This document shows, piece by piece, positions 15,572 to 23,899 of a stretch of DNA of 64,000 nucleotides (position 1 is its first letter; each line of letters begins with the position of its first letter). Below the pieces are notes generated by a model that saw nothing but the letters and a program-made list of their open reading frames with translations, searched no databases and was not told where the DNA came from. The stretch covers positions 36,231 to 100,230 of the forward strand of contig DASWJS010000018.1 of the NCBI GenBank assembly GCA_036397035.1, written 5' to 3'. A program made the position numbers and the translations under genes. The DNA comes from DASWJS01 sp036397035 (GTDB taxonomy: Bacteria > Actinomycetota > AC-67).

Positions 15572-16309
15572 ATGTGCTATTCGGATGACGCGCGGCCGCC
15601 GTTGCCACCGGTGAGCGGCGCGGCGCAGGACGCAGGCGATCTCGTTCTGACGTCGGGTGACGGCTCGCTCGTCGACGCCTTCTTCGCCACGCCCGACCGA
15701 CCCTCGAGCGCCGGCATGGTCGTGATGCCGGACGTGCGCGGCCTGCACGCCTTCTACAAGGAGCTTGCCGTCCGGTTCGCCGACGCCGGGATGCACGCGA
15801 TCGCATTCGACTACTTCGGACGCACGGCCGCGACGCACGATCGCGGCGAAGACTTTCCCTTCGCCGAGCACGTCGAGAAGCTCCAGTTCCCGACCGTCGC
15901 CGAGGATGCCAAGGCTGCGACCACGTGGCTGCGCGAGCACGCCGGCGTCACGTCGGTGTTCTGCGTGGGCTTCTGCATGGGCGGCGCGATGGCCTGGCGT
16001 CAGTCGGCGGCCGACCCGTCAATGAACGGCTGCATCGGCTTCTACGGCGTGCCCTCGCGCGTCGCGGACGTGCAGGCGCAGATGCGCGCGCCGATCTTGA
16101 TCCTCGCAGCCGGCCAGGACTTCACGCCGGTCCAGGAGGTCGAGCGGTGGGCGGGCGAGGTCCGCTCGAACGGCGTGGACGTGGAGATGCACGTCTACCC
16201 CGACGCGCCGCACAGCTTCTTCGACCGCTCGTTCGACCAGCACGCCGGCGCCTGCGCCGACGCCTGGGAGCGCGTCCTGGACTTCGTCGCCCGCCGCTCG
16301 AGCGCCTGA
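15572..16309 (+). CDS. Dienelactone hydrolase family protein
   Basis: 245-residue alpha/beta hydrolase. The nucleophile elbow reads VGFCMGG, with the Cys typical of dienelactone hydrolases; the acid is probably the Asp of AAGQDFTPV and the His is in DAPHSFFDR, all in the expected order. The family opens dienelactones in chlorocatechol breakdown, but many members hydrolyse other esters. It starts at the ATG with AGGAGA four bases upstream. No other aromatic-degradation genes are nearby. Confidence 0.85.
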   Translation: MCYSDDARPPLPPVSGAAQDAGDLVLTSGDGSLVDAFFATPDRPSSAGMVVMPDVRGLHAFYKELAVRFADAGMHAIAFDYFGRTAATHDRGEDFPFAEHVEKLQFPTVAEDAKAATTWLREHAGVTSVFCVGFCMGGAMAWRQSAADPSMNGCIGFYGVPSRVADVQAQMRAPILILAAGQDFTPVQEVERWAGEVRSNGVDVEMHVYPDAPHSFFDRSFDQHAGACADAWERVLDFVARRSSA

Positions 16310-16323
16310 TCCGTGACCGGCGG

Positions 16324-17601
16324 TCAGCGGAACATTGCGTCCCATTGGTTGGCGACGACGTTGAGCGCCTGCAGGAGGCCGGCGTTGCCTTCTTCCTTGA
16401 CGCGCAGGACCGCGTCGGGGATTCGAACCTGCTGCATCGAGCCGTCCGCGAAGCGAACCGTGCGCTGCACCGTGGCGAGGAAGATCTGGGCCTCGGCCGC
16501 GGTGGGATGGTCGGTGTCCGGGTCGGCGACGAAGAGCTTGAAGCAGGGCGTGTATTCCTGCGACAGGTCGCCGAAGACCCAGCCGAGCGACGTCTTGCGC
16601 TCGCCCTCGGCCTCGAAATGGCCGCACCAGTCCTCCGGCTCCAGCTTGTACGGGACGCCCAGGTCGTTCGCCCACCGCTCGACCTGTGGCAGGACCAGCT
16701 CGGCCCACACCTTGGGAATCAGCGGCGAGGACTGGTCGAGCAGGAAGCGGATCTTGCCGACGTTGGGGTTCTCCAAGGCGGGTTGCAGGAAGTTGCGGAA
16801 GCCCTCGGGATAGGAGATGCCGCCGAGCGGCACCTTGAACCAGTACATCATTCCGGCGCCGCCGGAGGCGAAGTCGCGGCCGTCCCGCGCGACGGCTTCC
16901 CATGACCGAGCCACGTGAACGGCGTCGGGATGCGCGAGCGAGGCCGGCCATTGCGTGGTCGTCTCCGGCACCTCCGCCTCGACCTTGACGCCGCGGAGCC
17001 GTTCGAGCGGCGCGACGATGTTCGCGTTGTGCGGCTCGAAGATCTCCAGCGGCGGGTCGCCGTCCTTCACGCGATGCGGCCCGTGCTCCTTCCAGGCGAT
17101 GCGGCGCTTGCCGATCCAGGAGAACGCGTCGGTGTAGACCGCGCGCGTGACGCAGATGTGCCCGGCTTCGGCCAGCTCCATCGCCCGCGCCGCCCAGTCC
17201 ACGTGGCGGCCGAACGCGTCGCGCAGGTTGAGCCCGCCCGACTCCATGCTCACCTCGCCCATGTCCATCCCGATGCGGACCTTCAGGTGCGGGTGGGTGT
17301 GCAGGCGCTCCTGGATCTCAAGCGCGCGCTCGACCGCGACCGAAGGCTTGTACAGGACCGCGAGCACGCCGTCGCCGGTCGACTTCAAGACCTCGCCGGC
17401 GCCGTCGCGCGTGATGACCTCGGTCACGAGCGCGTCGTGCTCCTTGCGGAGCATCTGGAAGGCCTGCTCGTCCGACGCGGCCGCCATTTGCTCCTTCAGC
17501 ACGGTCGACCCCTTCATGTCGTCGAAGAAGACGACGACGAGGGACGTCTGCTCGGCGCTCGCCGGGACGATCGCGTCGGCGAGTTCGACAGGGTCTTCCA
17601 T
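16324..17601 (-). CDS. Class III adenylate/guanylate cyclase with unknown C-terminal domain
   Basis: 425 residues, no membrane segment. The N-terminal cyclase homology domain (about 18-190) shows VVVFFDDMKGST (metal-binding Asp pair), STGDGVLAVL (second metal region) and IGMDMGEV...GRHVDWAARAMELA. These fit a class III nucleotidyl cyclase making cAMP or cGMP. The C-terminal 200 residues, rich in Trp and acidic residues, match nothing I know and may be a ligand sensor or a partner-binding module. It is separated from the upstream hydrolase gene by a strong terminator, so it has its own promoter. Confidence 0.8.
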   Translation of the reverse strand: MEDPVELADAIVPASAEQTSLVVVFFDDMKGSTVLKEQMAAASDEQAFQMLRKEHDALVTEVITRDGAGEVLKSTGDGVLAVLYKPSVAVERALEIQERLHTHPHLKVRIGMDMGEVSMESGGLNLRDAFGRHVDWAARAMELAEAGHICVTRAVYTDAFSWIGKRRIAWKEHGPHRVKDGDPPLEIFEPHNANIVAPLERLRGVKVEAEVPETTTQWPASLAHPDAVHVARSWEAVARDGRDFASGGAGMMYWFKVPLGGISYPEGFRNFLQPALENPNVGKIRFLLDQSSPLIPKVWAELVLPQVERWANDLGVPYKLEPEDWCGHFEAEGERKTSLGWVFGDLSQEYTPCFKLFVADPDTDHPTAAEAQIFLATVQRTVRFADGSMQQVRIPDAVLRVKEEGNAGLLQALNVVANQWDAMFR

Positions 17602-17660
17602 CCGCCGGGTAGCCTACCGCGCCCCGCGCGGGCAGAAGGAACCAGATTCGCCGCAAAATC

Positions 17661-17690
17661 GGGCGGCTCGGAGTCGAATCCGAGCCGCCC
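17661..17690 (-). terminator. Rho-independent terminator of the secreted hydrolase gene
   Basis: A perfect 12-bp stem (GGGCGGCTCGGA with its complement) and a 6-base loop, 21 bp past the stop of the gene at 17712-19205. On the minus strand it is followed by GATTTT, giving the short T run expected of an intrinsic terminator. Confidence 0.75.
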
Positions 17691-17711
17691 GAGTCTGGGT
17701 GCGCCGCGGCG

Positions 17712-19205
17712 CTACGAGACCGGCGGGCAGCCGATGAAGCGCATGTCTCCGGTGGGACCGGTGTCGGCGCGGTGGGCGACGGCCGAGCCCGGGCTTCCGT
17801 CGCTGCCGCCGACGTAGTCGGGAACCGACACCGAGCAGTAGTGGTAGAAGTACGGCGAGAAGCGGTCCCGCGTCTCGAGCCCCTCGATCGCGTAGGGCAC
17901 GTTGCCCCCGTAGAGCGGATCGCCCGAGGTGGCCGCAAGCTCGGGATCCCAGTACCCCATGCTGACGTTGTGGACGTCGGCCGAGTCGTCGAAGAACCGC
18001 GCGGTCAGCCGGTCGAACGCGCTCTGCGCGACGGCTTGCCGGAAGGCGCGCTCCTCGGCCTCGGTGCGCCCGCCCGCGGTCACGACGTCGCCGCCGTCGA
18101 AGACGAGCGCGCCGCGAAGGTGCCGGTCGAGCCACGCGAGGTTGTAGTAGTTGAACAGCAGCTCCGCGTAGCGGTTGCCGGCGAGCCCGACGCCGTAGCC
18201 GTTCCAGTCGGTGTGGACGGTCGCGCGCGCGGTGAAGAAGAACACGTCCATCCCGCGTTCGGTGTGCGAGGCGTACGTGGCGAGCCCGCGGTCGCGGTTT
18301 GACGGGTAGTCGGTGCGCTCGCTCGGTGTCGCGAAGCCGCCGTCGGTCCGCTGGTACATGATCGGCGCGCAGGGGTTGTCGCCGGTGCAGTTGTCCTCCG
18401 CGATGGAGTCGCCGCCGTCCCACGCGATGATCGCGTGCACGCGCGGGTCGCCCTGGTAACCGAGCGCGCAGCCCGCTCCCTGGGAATGGCCGGCGAGCGC
18501 GACGCGGCTGAGGTCGGCTTGCTCGCCGAAGACACCCGAGGCCTCGGAGCCGAGCCAGTTCAGGACGTCGCTGGCGTTCTCGCACCGCTGCGAGTTGGGA
18601 CCCGAGCCCAGGTAGGCGTAGCCGGCGCCGATGCCGTCCACGCCGACCGCCATGTAGCCGTGCTCGGCGAAGACCTGCGTGTTGAAGCGGTGGTGCGAGT
18701 TCTGCGCGATGACGCCGTGCATGACGATGACGACCGGGTAGGGCGGGTCGAAGCGCGGCAGGCCGGCCGGCAAGCCGGGGCAGTCGCCCGGCGCGTTCGA
18801 GCACGGCCGGTAGACCTCGGTCGAGGGCACGTCGGGGATGTCAAGGACGTTGAAGTGATCGAAGTGGAACCGCACGCCGTCGTGGCGGGAGGGCTGGCGG
18901 TACATGTCCTCGCCGTAGAAGGCGGTGCCGACGTTGCGCATCGGGTTCGTTCGGCTGTCGTGGTCGCGCTGGTCGGTGCACGCGACGTGCTCGGCGTCGC
19001 GTTGCGTCCACTCTTCGGACCCGGGTTCGGGATCGCCGTTCGGGTCGCGCAGCCCCGTCTCGGGGTCGATCGGGTTGAACGGGTCGCCGGTGCAGTCGTA
19101 GCCCGGGTAGGTCTCCCACGTCGAGAGCGGCTCGGCCGGCGCGGCCCCGAACGGCAACGCCACCGCCGCGATCGCCATGGCGGCGATCAATCGCCTGTGG
19201 TTCAT
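17712..19205 (-). CDS. Secreted alpha/beta hydrolase
   Basis: 497 residues from the ATG with GGGGGAGG three bases upstream. Signal peptide about 1-25 (IAAMAIAAVALPFGAAPAEP). The catalytic domain contains VVIVMHGVIAQ (oxyanion region) and the nucleophile elbow VALAGHSQGAG; IIAWDGGDS and a late His would complete the triad. The chlorophyllase/acetylhydrolase-like layout suggests an extracellular esterase or lipase. Substrate unknown. It is transcribed divergently from the PucR-type regulator, with a palindromic site between them, so control by that regulator is plausible. Confidence 0.8.
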   Translation of the reverse strand: MNHRRLIAAMAIAAVALPFGAAPAEPLSTWETYPGYDCTGDPFNPIDPETGLRDPNGDPEPGSEEWTQRDAEHVACTDQRDHDSRTNPMRNVGTAFYGEDMYRQPSRHDGVRFHFDHFNVLDIPDVPSTEVYRPCSNAPGDCPGLPAGLPRFDPPYPVVIVMHGVIAQNSHHRFNTQVFAEHGYMAVGVDGIGAGYAYLGSGPNSQRCENASDVLNWLGSEASGVFGEQADLSRVALAGHSQGAGCALGYQGDPRVHAIIAWDGGDSIAEDNCTGDNPCAPIMYQRTDGGFATPSERTDYPSNRDRGLATYASHTERGMDVFFFTARATVHTDWNGYGVGLAGNRYAELLFNYYNLAWLDRHLRGALVFDGGDVVTAGGRTEAEERAFRQAVAQSAFDRLTARFFDDSADVHNVSMGYWDPELAATSGDPLYGGNVPYAIEGLETRDRFSPYFYHYCSVSVPDYVGGSDGSPGSAVAHRADTGPTGDMRFIGCPPVS

Positions 19206-19280
19206 GTCCTCCCCCTCGTCCATCGTGCGCTCGACGCTCGTCCGGCGCCGATGGTGTGACGATTTCTCCAACCGCCAACG

Positions 19281-19298
19281 GATTCCTCGGAAGGAATC
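19281..19298. promoter_or_regulatory. Palindromic operator candidate between divergent hydrolase and regulator genes
   Basis: GATTCC-TCGGAA-GGAATC is a perfect inverted repeat with 6-bp arms, overlapping an inner TTCC-TC-GGAA palindrome. It sits in the 120-bp divergent intergenic region, 30 bp before the regulator start and 76 bp before the hydrolase start. Confidence 0.5.
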
Positions 19299-19327
19299 GG
19301 CCATTCTGAGCCGAATATCTGGTGGAA

Positions 19328-20521
19328 ATGACCAAGATCGCAGGCGACGTCTGGATCGCCTCGCCTCCGCCGGGGTGGGAGCCGGTCGGCGAGGTCTGCC
19401 GCGCGGTGTTCGAGCGCCTGCCCGCCGTCACCGAGCGAATCATCGCCTCGATCACGACCGAGATCGCCGAGTTCGCGCCACCGGAGTCCGCCTTCACCGC
19501 CGAGGACCTGCGCTGGTCGATCGGGCGCAACACCGAAGGGTTCCTTCTCGGCCTCGCCGAGAACCGGGCGCCCACCGAGGACGAGCTGAGCTTTCGTCGC
19601 TTCGTCGGCGAACGCAGCGCGATCCGCGGGATCGCGCTGCAGCCGCTGATCGCCTCGTTCCACATCGGCTACCGCGAGCTGTGGGCGGTGCTGGTCGACG
19701 AGGCGGCGGCCGTGGGCGGCGAGGCGCCGGTGTTGCTGCTCGGCGGCGGCTCGCGCATCTGGGAGCGCATGCACTCCACGATCGATGCGGTCGCCGAAGG
19801 CTTCCAGGCGGAGCTTGCTCGACGCGAGGCGCTCGAGGCTCGTGCGACCGTTCACTTCATCGACGCGCTGGTGCGCGACCCGGCGTCGGAGGAGACCAGG
19901 TCCCTGGCCTCCGAGATCGGGTTCGATCCCGCCGGAGCGTTCCTGGTCCTGGCGCTCGTGGGGCCGATCACGTCGGTGGACGTCGCGCGCGCGATCGTCG
20001 ACCGGCTGCAATCGGAAGGCGGGGTCGTGGCGAGCGGGCAGCGCGGACGGATCGCCGTCGTCATCGCGCAAGGCGTGCCCGACGACGCACTGGCCGGCGC
20101 GCTGGACGAGCACGACGCGACGGCGATCGGCGTCGGCATGTGGGGCGACGGGCTCGCCGGCGCCCGCGCGAGCCTGTCCGAAGCCGAGCGCGCGCTGGAG
20201 GTCGGCACGGTCCGCCAGGCGCCGGCGCGGTTCGACCTCGACTGGCTGTCGTGCGTGGCGCTCGCGCAGCGTCCATCGGTCGAAGCGTTGTTGCGCGAAG
20301 GCATTCGCCTTGCCGGCGACCGCCCGCACCTGGCCGACGCCGTGCGGCTCTTCGCTCGTGCGCGTTTCTCCGTGGCCGAAGGCGCCCGGCGCTTGGGCGT
20401 GTCGCAGAACAGCTTCCGCTACCGGCTCACGCGGTGGCGCGCCCTGACCGGCTGGGACCCGTGGACGCACGACGGCCTGACCCGCTCGCTCGTCGCGATG
20501 GAACTCCGCAACCGCGCGTAA
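19328..20521 (+). CDS. PucR/CdaR-type transcriptional regulator
   Basis: About 397 residues. The N-terminal 150 residues resemble the RsbRD-like sensor of this group (TERIIASITTEIAEF, SFHIGYRELW). A middle GGDEF-like fold without catalytic motif follows, and the C-terminus is the PucR helix-turn-helix (FARARFSVAEGARRLGVSQ, then FRYRLTRW). Such regulators sense small metabolites and control one or a few neighbouring genes. The start is ambiguous: ATG at 19328 or GTG at 19322, neither with a good ribosome binding site, so the mRNA may be nearly leaderless. The divergent secreted hydrolase is the obvious target. Confidence 0.8.
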   Translation: MTKIAGDVWIASPPPGWEPVGEVCRAVFERLPAVTERIIASITTEIAEFAPPESAFTAEDLRWSIGRNTEGFLLGLAENRAPTEDELSFRRFVGERSAIRGIALQPLIASFHIGYRELWAVLVDEAAAVGGEAPVLLLGGGSRIWERMHSTIDAVAEGFQAELARREALEARATVHFIDALVRDPASEETRSLASEIGFDPAGAFLVLALVGPITSVDVARAIVDRLQSEGGVVASGQRGRIAVVIAQGVPDDALAGALDEHDATAIGVGMWGDGLAGARASLSEAERALEVGTVRQAPARFDLDWLSCVALAQRPSVEALLREGIRLAGDRPHLADAVRLFARARFSVAEGARRLGVSQNSFRYRLTRWRALTGWDPWTHDGLTRSLVAMELRNRA

Positions 20522-20545
20522 GCGTGCGGTCGCGGGAGCGCGCCG

Positions 20546-21736
20546 TCACCGCAGGCGGATGGGCACGCGGGCGGGGCGCCGCACGAAGAGGCTCGGCACG
20601 TGGCGCACGGGCTCGAAGAGTTCGAACGACTGCGTCTCTTCCAGCAGGGCTGCGATCGCGGCGGCCGCCTCCATCCGCGCGAGCGGCGCCCCGACGCACG
20701 TGTGGATGCCCGAGCCGAAGCCGACGTGCGAGCTGAGGCGGGCCCGCCCCGTGTCGAGCGCGCCGGGCGAGGGGAAGGCGCGCTCGTCGCGGTTGGCAGA
20801 GCCCCACATCAGCATCACGCGCGCGCCTTTCGGCAGCGCGACCCCGCCGAGCGTCGTCGCCTCGGTCGTGACGCGGAAGTGCCCGCGGAACGGCGACTCC
20901 AGACGCAGGACTTCCTCGAGGAACTTCGGCAGGAGTCCGGCGTCGGCGCGCACGTGCGCCTGCAACCCGGGCTCGCCGCCGAGCAGCGCGACCGCGCTGC
21001 CGATCAGGCTCGCGGTCGACTCGCTCCCGGCGATGACGAGCTGGAGCATCAGCGAGGCGCCTTCGCGATCGGTCAACTCGCCGTGTGCGATCGCGCCGGC
21101 GACGTCGGCGGTGACCGTCTCCGGCGCGGGGTCCGCAAGCTGCGCGCCCAGGAAGTCGAAGAACGACACCATTTCGGCCCAGGCCTCGGCCATGCGCTCG
21201 GGCGACGCGACGCCCGACAGCAGGTCGATGCCCGCGTCCGCCCACCGGTGGACGTCGTCGCGACGGTCCCGGGGCAAGCCGAGCATCGCGGCGATGATCG
21301 CGAGCGGGACCGGCGTCGCCACCGCGGTCATCCATTCGACCTCGCCGGGCGCGCCGGCCAGCGCGTCGCGGACGAAGCGCCGCACGAACGGCTCGAACGC
21401 GCGAACGCGCGCGCGCGTGAACCGCTTCCCGATCAGCTTGCGCTGAAGCGTGTGCGCCGGCGGGTCCTGCGTGGCGAGCACGTCGACGGCGCCGATGGCG
21501 TCGGGGTCGGCTTCGATCACGGCGGGGTTCGTTCCCTGCCCCGCGTACATCACGGCCGAGATGCGGCTCGAGAAGACCTCCGGGCGCGCGGCCGCCTCGA
21601 CCAAGTCGGCGTGGCGAGTGACGAGCCACATTCCCGTCTCGGGCATCGAGTAAACGGGCGCCTCGCGGCGAAGGATCTCCCACGAGGGAAACGGGTCCTC
21701 GATCGCCTCCGGTGCGAACGGCTCGACCAGCGCCAT
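20546..21736 (-). CDS. Cytochrome P450
   Basis: 396 residues, a soluble bacterial class I P450. Heme-binding loop FGSGIHTCVGAPLARME near the C-terminus with the Cys ligand; K-helix motif EEVLRLESP (ExxR); I-helix AGSESTAS with the oxygen-activating acid/Thr pair. The start is the ATG at 21736, 11 bases after the CruF-like gene on the same strand, implying one transcript. Given that partner, a carotenoid or terpenoid substrate is a reasonable inference. No ferredoxin gene is adjacent. Confidence 0.92.
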   Translation of the reverse strand: MALVEPFAPEAIEDPFPSWEILRREAPVYSMPETGMWLVTRHADLVEAAARPEVFSSRISAVMYAGQGTNPAVIEADPDAIGAVDVLATQDPPAHTLQRKLIGKRFTRARVRAFEPFVRRFVRDALAGAPGEVEWMTAVATPVPLAIIAAMLGLPRDRRDDVHRWADAGIDLLSGVASPERMAEAWAEMVSFFDFLGAQLADPAPETVTADVAGAIAHGELTDREGASLMLQLVIAGSESTASLIGSAVALLGGEPGLQAHVRADAGLLPKFLEEVLRLESPFRGHFRVTTEATTLGGVALPKGARVMLMWGSANRDERAFPSPGALDTGRARLSSHVGFGSGIHTCVGAPLARMEAAAAIAALLEETQSFELFEPVRHVPSLFVRRPARVPIRLR

Positions 21737-21747
21737 GGACGGCAAGT

Positions 21748-22467
21748 CTACGGCGAGCGCGCCGCCGGCCGGTCGCGCGGCACGGCGAAGGCGAGCAGGG
21801 CGACCAGGAGCGTGATCCCGGCGCCCGCTCCCGCCGCGGCCCAATCGCGCAACCAGAGGCCGAGCACGACGAAGAACACGCAGATGCCCATCGCGAGCAC
21901 GCGCCCGCGCAAGCTCGGCGCGTCGCGGCGATCGCCGCGCGCGAGCGCCTCGTCGAGCGCGACGATCACCGACGAGACCAGGATCCAGCCGCCGAAGTTG
22001 GACAGGGGGACGTCGAACCACGGACCGCCGGAACCGTAGGCGTAGAGCGAGCCGAGGAACCAGCGATCCCCCTGCAGCGTGATCGGGTCGATCACCAGGT
22101 CGAGCATCGTCGCCGCGGCCGCGCTGCCGAGGACGAGGCCGGTGTGCGTGCGCGCGATCGCCGTCCCCCGCACGAGCGCCCGCCCGGCGTAGACGACCGA
22201 GCCGAACGACAGCGGGACGAACGCCGGGATGTTCGCCAGGTACAGCTCGCGCCCCCGCGTGTCCGCGACGTAGGCGTAGTCGCCGTAGGGGAAGCCCGTG
22301 TGGGTGCTGGAGAACTCGGCGGCGAAGGACGCGAGGGCTGCGATGGCCAGGAACCGGAAGGCGCGGTGGGCGCCGCCCTCCGGCCAGGCGGCCCACAGCA
22401 GGGCGGCGAGGAATGCGACGGCGAACCACCGGAGGCCGAGCGTCTCCAGGACGAGCACGCGCGGCAC
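21748..22467 (-). CDS. cruF: CruF-like carotenoid 1,2-hydratase (DUF422) membrane protein
   Basis: 239 residues with about seven hydrophobic helices. DUF422 hallmarks are AAEFSSTHTGFPYGDYAY near residue 50, IPAFVPLSFG, and a late PWFDVPLSNFGGWILVS. Family members hydrate the ends of acyclic carotenoids such as gamma-carotene or bisanhydrobacterioruberin. The gene leads a two-gene unit with the P450, so the pair may tailor an acyclic or C50 carotenoid. No other carotenoid genes are in the window. Confidence 0.82.
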   Translation of the reverse strand: MPRVLVLETLGLRWFAVAFLAALLWAAWPEGGAHRAFRFLAIAALASFAAEFSSTHTGFPYGDYAYVADTRGRELYLANIPAFVPLSFGSVVYAGRALVRGTAIARTHTGLVLGSAAAATMLDLVIDPITLQGDRWFLGSLYAYGSGGPWFDVPLSNFGGWILVSSVIVALDEALARGDRRDAPSLRGRVLAMGICVFFVVLGLWLRDWAAAGAGAGITLLVALLAFAVPRDRPAARSP

Positions 22468-22532
22468 TCTAGCTCAGGATGTGCGGCTCGCCCGGTGTTC
22501 ACCGCCCGCTCGCTGTGCGATGATGGCGCGCG

Positions 22533-22979
22533 ATGAAGCCTTCCCGGCCTGTGCTGATCGTCGACGACAACGCCGACGTGCGCATGCTCTACGAGCGGGT
22601 GCTGATGTCGGCGGGCTACACCGTCGCTCACGCGTCGGACGCGCGCGAGGCGCTGGACTCGATCGCGGCAGGGCTGCCCTCGATCGTGCTGCTCGACGTG
22701 CTGCTGCCGGGCGGACTGGACGGGTGGGAAACGCTGGAGACGATCCGCGCGACCGAGGCGTCCGCCGCCCTGCCGGTCATCATGTGCACGGTCAAGCGTT
22801 CCAGCGAGGACCAGCAGCGCGGGTGGACGCTCGGCTGCGACGGCTTCATGATCAAAGCCTTCAACCCGTGGGAGCTGCAGACCCTCATCGACGAGGTGCT
22901 CGCGCGCACGCCCGAGGAGCGAGCCGCCGAGCGCGCGCGCAACCTCAAGCGCGCCACCGAAGGGCTCGAAGGCGTCTGA
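22533..22979 (+). CDS. Single-domain response regulator
   Basis: 148 residues: one receiver domain (about 7-125) with acidic DD at 11-12, phospho-acceptor Asp in VLLDVLLPGG, the switch region VIMCTVK and Lys in FMIKAF. The Lys is followed by Ala instead of the usual Pro. A charged helical tail without a DNA-binding domain follows. The same MCTVK and CDG-K spacing occur in the receiver at 27313, so the two are paralogues. It stands alone; its kinase is probably elsewhere, or the hybrid sensor at 24933. Confidence 0.88.
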   Translation: MKPSRPVLIVDDNADVRMLYERVLMSAGYTVAHASDAREALDSIAAGLPSIVLLDVLLPGGLDGWETLETIRATEASAALPVIMCTVKRSSEDQQRGWTLGCDGFMIKAFNPWELQTLIDEVLARTPEERAAERARNLKRATEGLEGV

Positions 22980-23022
22980 GCGCGACCGCCGCGCCGCGCC
23001 CACGCCGCTAGACTCGCCCTTC

Positions 23023-23895
23023 ATGCCCGAACAACCGTGCTTCTTTCATCCCGACCGCATGACGCTGGTCTCGTGTACGCGATGCGAGCGGCCGATCTGT
23101 CCCGACGACATGATCGACGCGCCGGTCGGCATCCAATGCCCGATCTGCGCCGGGCGGATGCGCGAGGGCGCGATGGGGCAGGCCGCATATCGCGCGCGCA
23201 CGGCCATCGGCGGCACGCGCACGGGACGCAGGATCGCCGCGATCTCCGCGACGCGCGTGGTGATCGGGATCAACCTCGCGGTCTTCGCCGCGATGCTGCT
23301 GACGGGCGAGCCGACGAGCGCCAGGACGCTGGTTCGATTCGGCGCGCTCGTCGGCGGCGTGTTGCCGCTGGACGAGTGGTGGCGGATCGCGACGTCGATG
23401 TTCATCCACATCGGCTTCCTGCACCTGGCGTTCAACATGTACGCGCTGTTCCTGTTCGGCACACCGGTCGAAAGGCGCTACGGCACGACGCGCTTCCTGG
23501 CGCTGTACCTGCTGAGCGGGCTCGGCGGCGGAGCGGCGTCGCTGGTCTTCACCGACGCGCTCATCTCGGCCGGCGCGTCCGGGGGCGTATTCGGCGTGCT
23601 CGGCGCGTGGATCGCGATCTACCTCGCGCACCGGTCGATGCCGGGCGCGGCGGCGCAGCTTCGCAGCCTGTTCCTCCTGGTCGCGATCAACCTCGCCATC
23701 GGCTTCACGGCGGGCGGGATCGACAACGCCGCGCACCTCGGCGGGCTCGCCGCCGGCTTCGTCATCGGGACGGGCCTGGAGTACGCGGGCCGCTCGCCCC
23801 AGCGCGCGCCGGTCGCGCTCGCCGGTTACCTGGTCGTGATCGTCGTGGCGGTGCTCGCCATCCGCGCCAATGCCGTTCCGACGCTGGGTCTGTAG
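23023..23895 (+). CDS. Rhomboid-family intramembrane serine protease with N-terminal zinc-binding domain
   Basis: 290 residues. The first 45 carry a B-box-like zinc site (CFFHPDRMTLVSCTRCERPICPDD, quoted in two pieces: CFFHPD and CTRCERPIC). Then about six membrane helices with the catalytic pair in GASGGVFG (Ser) and NAAHLGG (His). The structural WWR-like loop and HIGFLHLAFNMYAL are present. It cuts membrane substrates within the bilayer. The stop is 4 bases from the convergent exonuclease stop. Confidence 0.88.
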   Translation: MPEQPCFFHPDRMTLVSCTRCERPICPDDMIDAPVGIQCPICAGRMREGAMGQAAYRARTAIGGTRTGRRIAAISATRVVIGINLAVFAAMLLTGEPTSARTLVRFGALVGGVLPLDEWWRIATSMFIHIGFLHLAFNMYALFLFGTPVERRYGTTRFLALYLLSGLGGGAASLVFTDALISAGASGGVFGVLGAWIAIYLAHRSMPGAAAQLRSLFLLVAINLAIGFTAGGIDNAAHLGGLAAGFVIGTGLEYAGRSPQRAPVALAGYLVVIVVAVLAIRANAVPTLGL

Positions 23896-23899
23896 CGAG

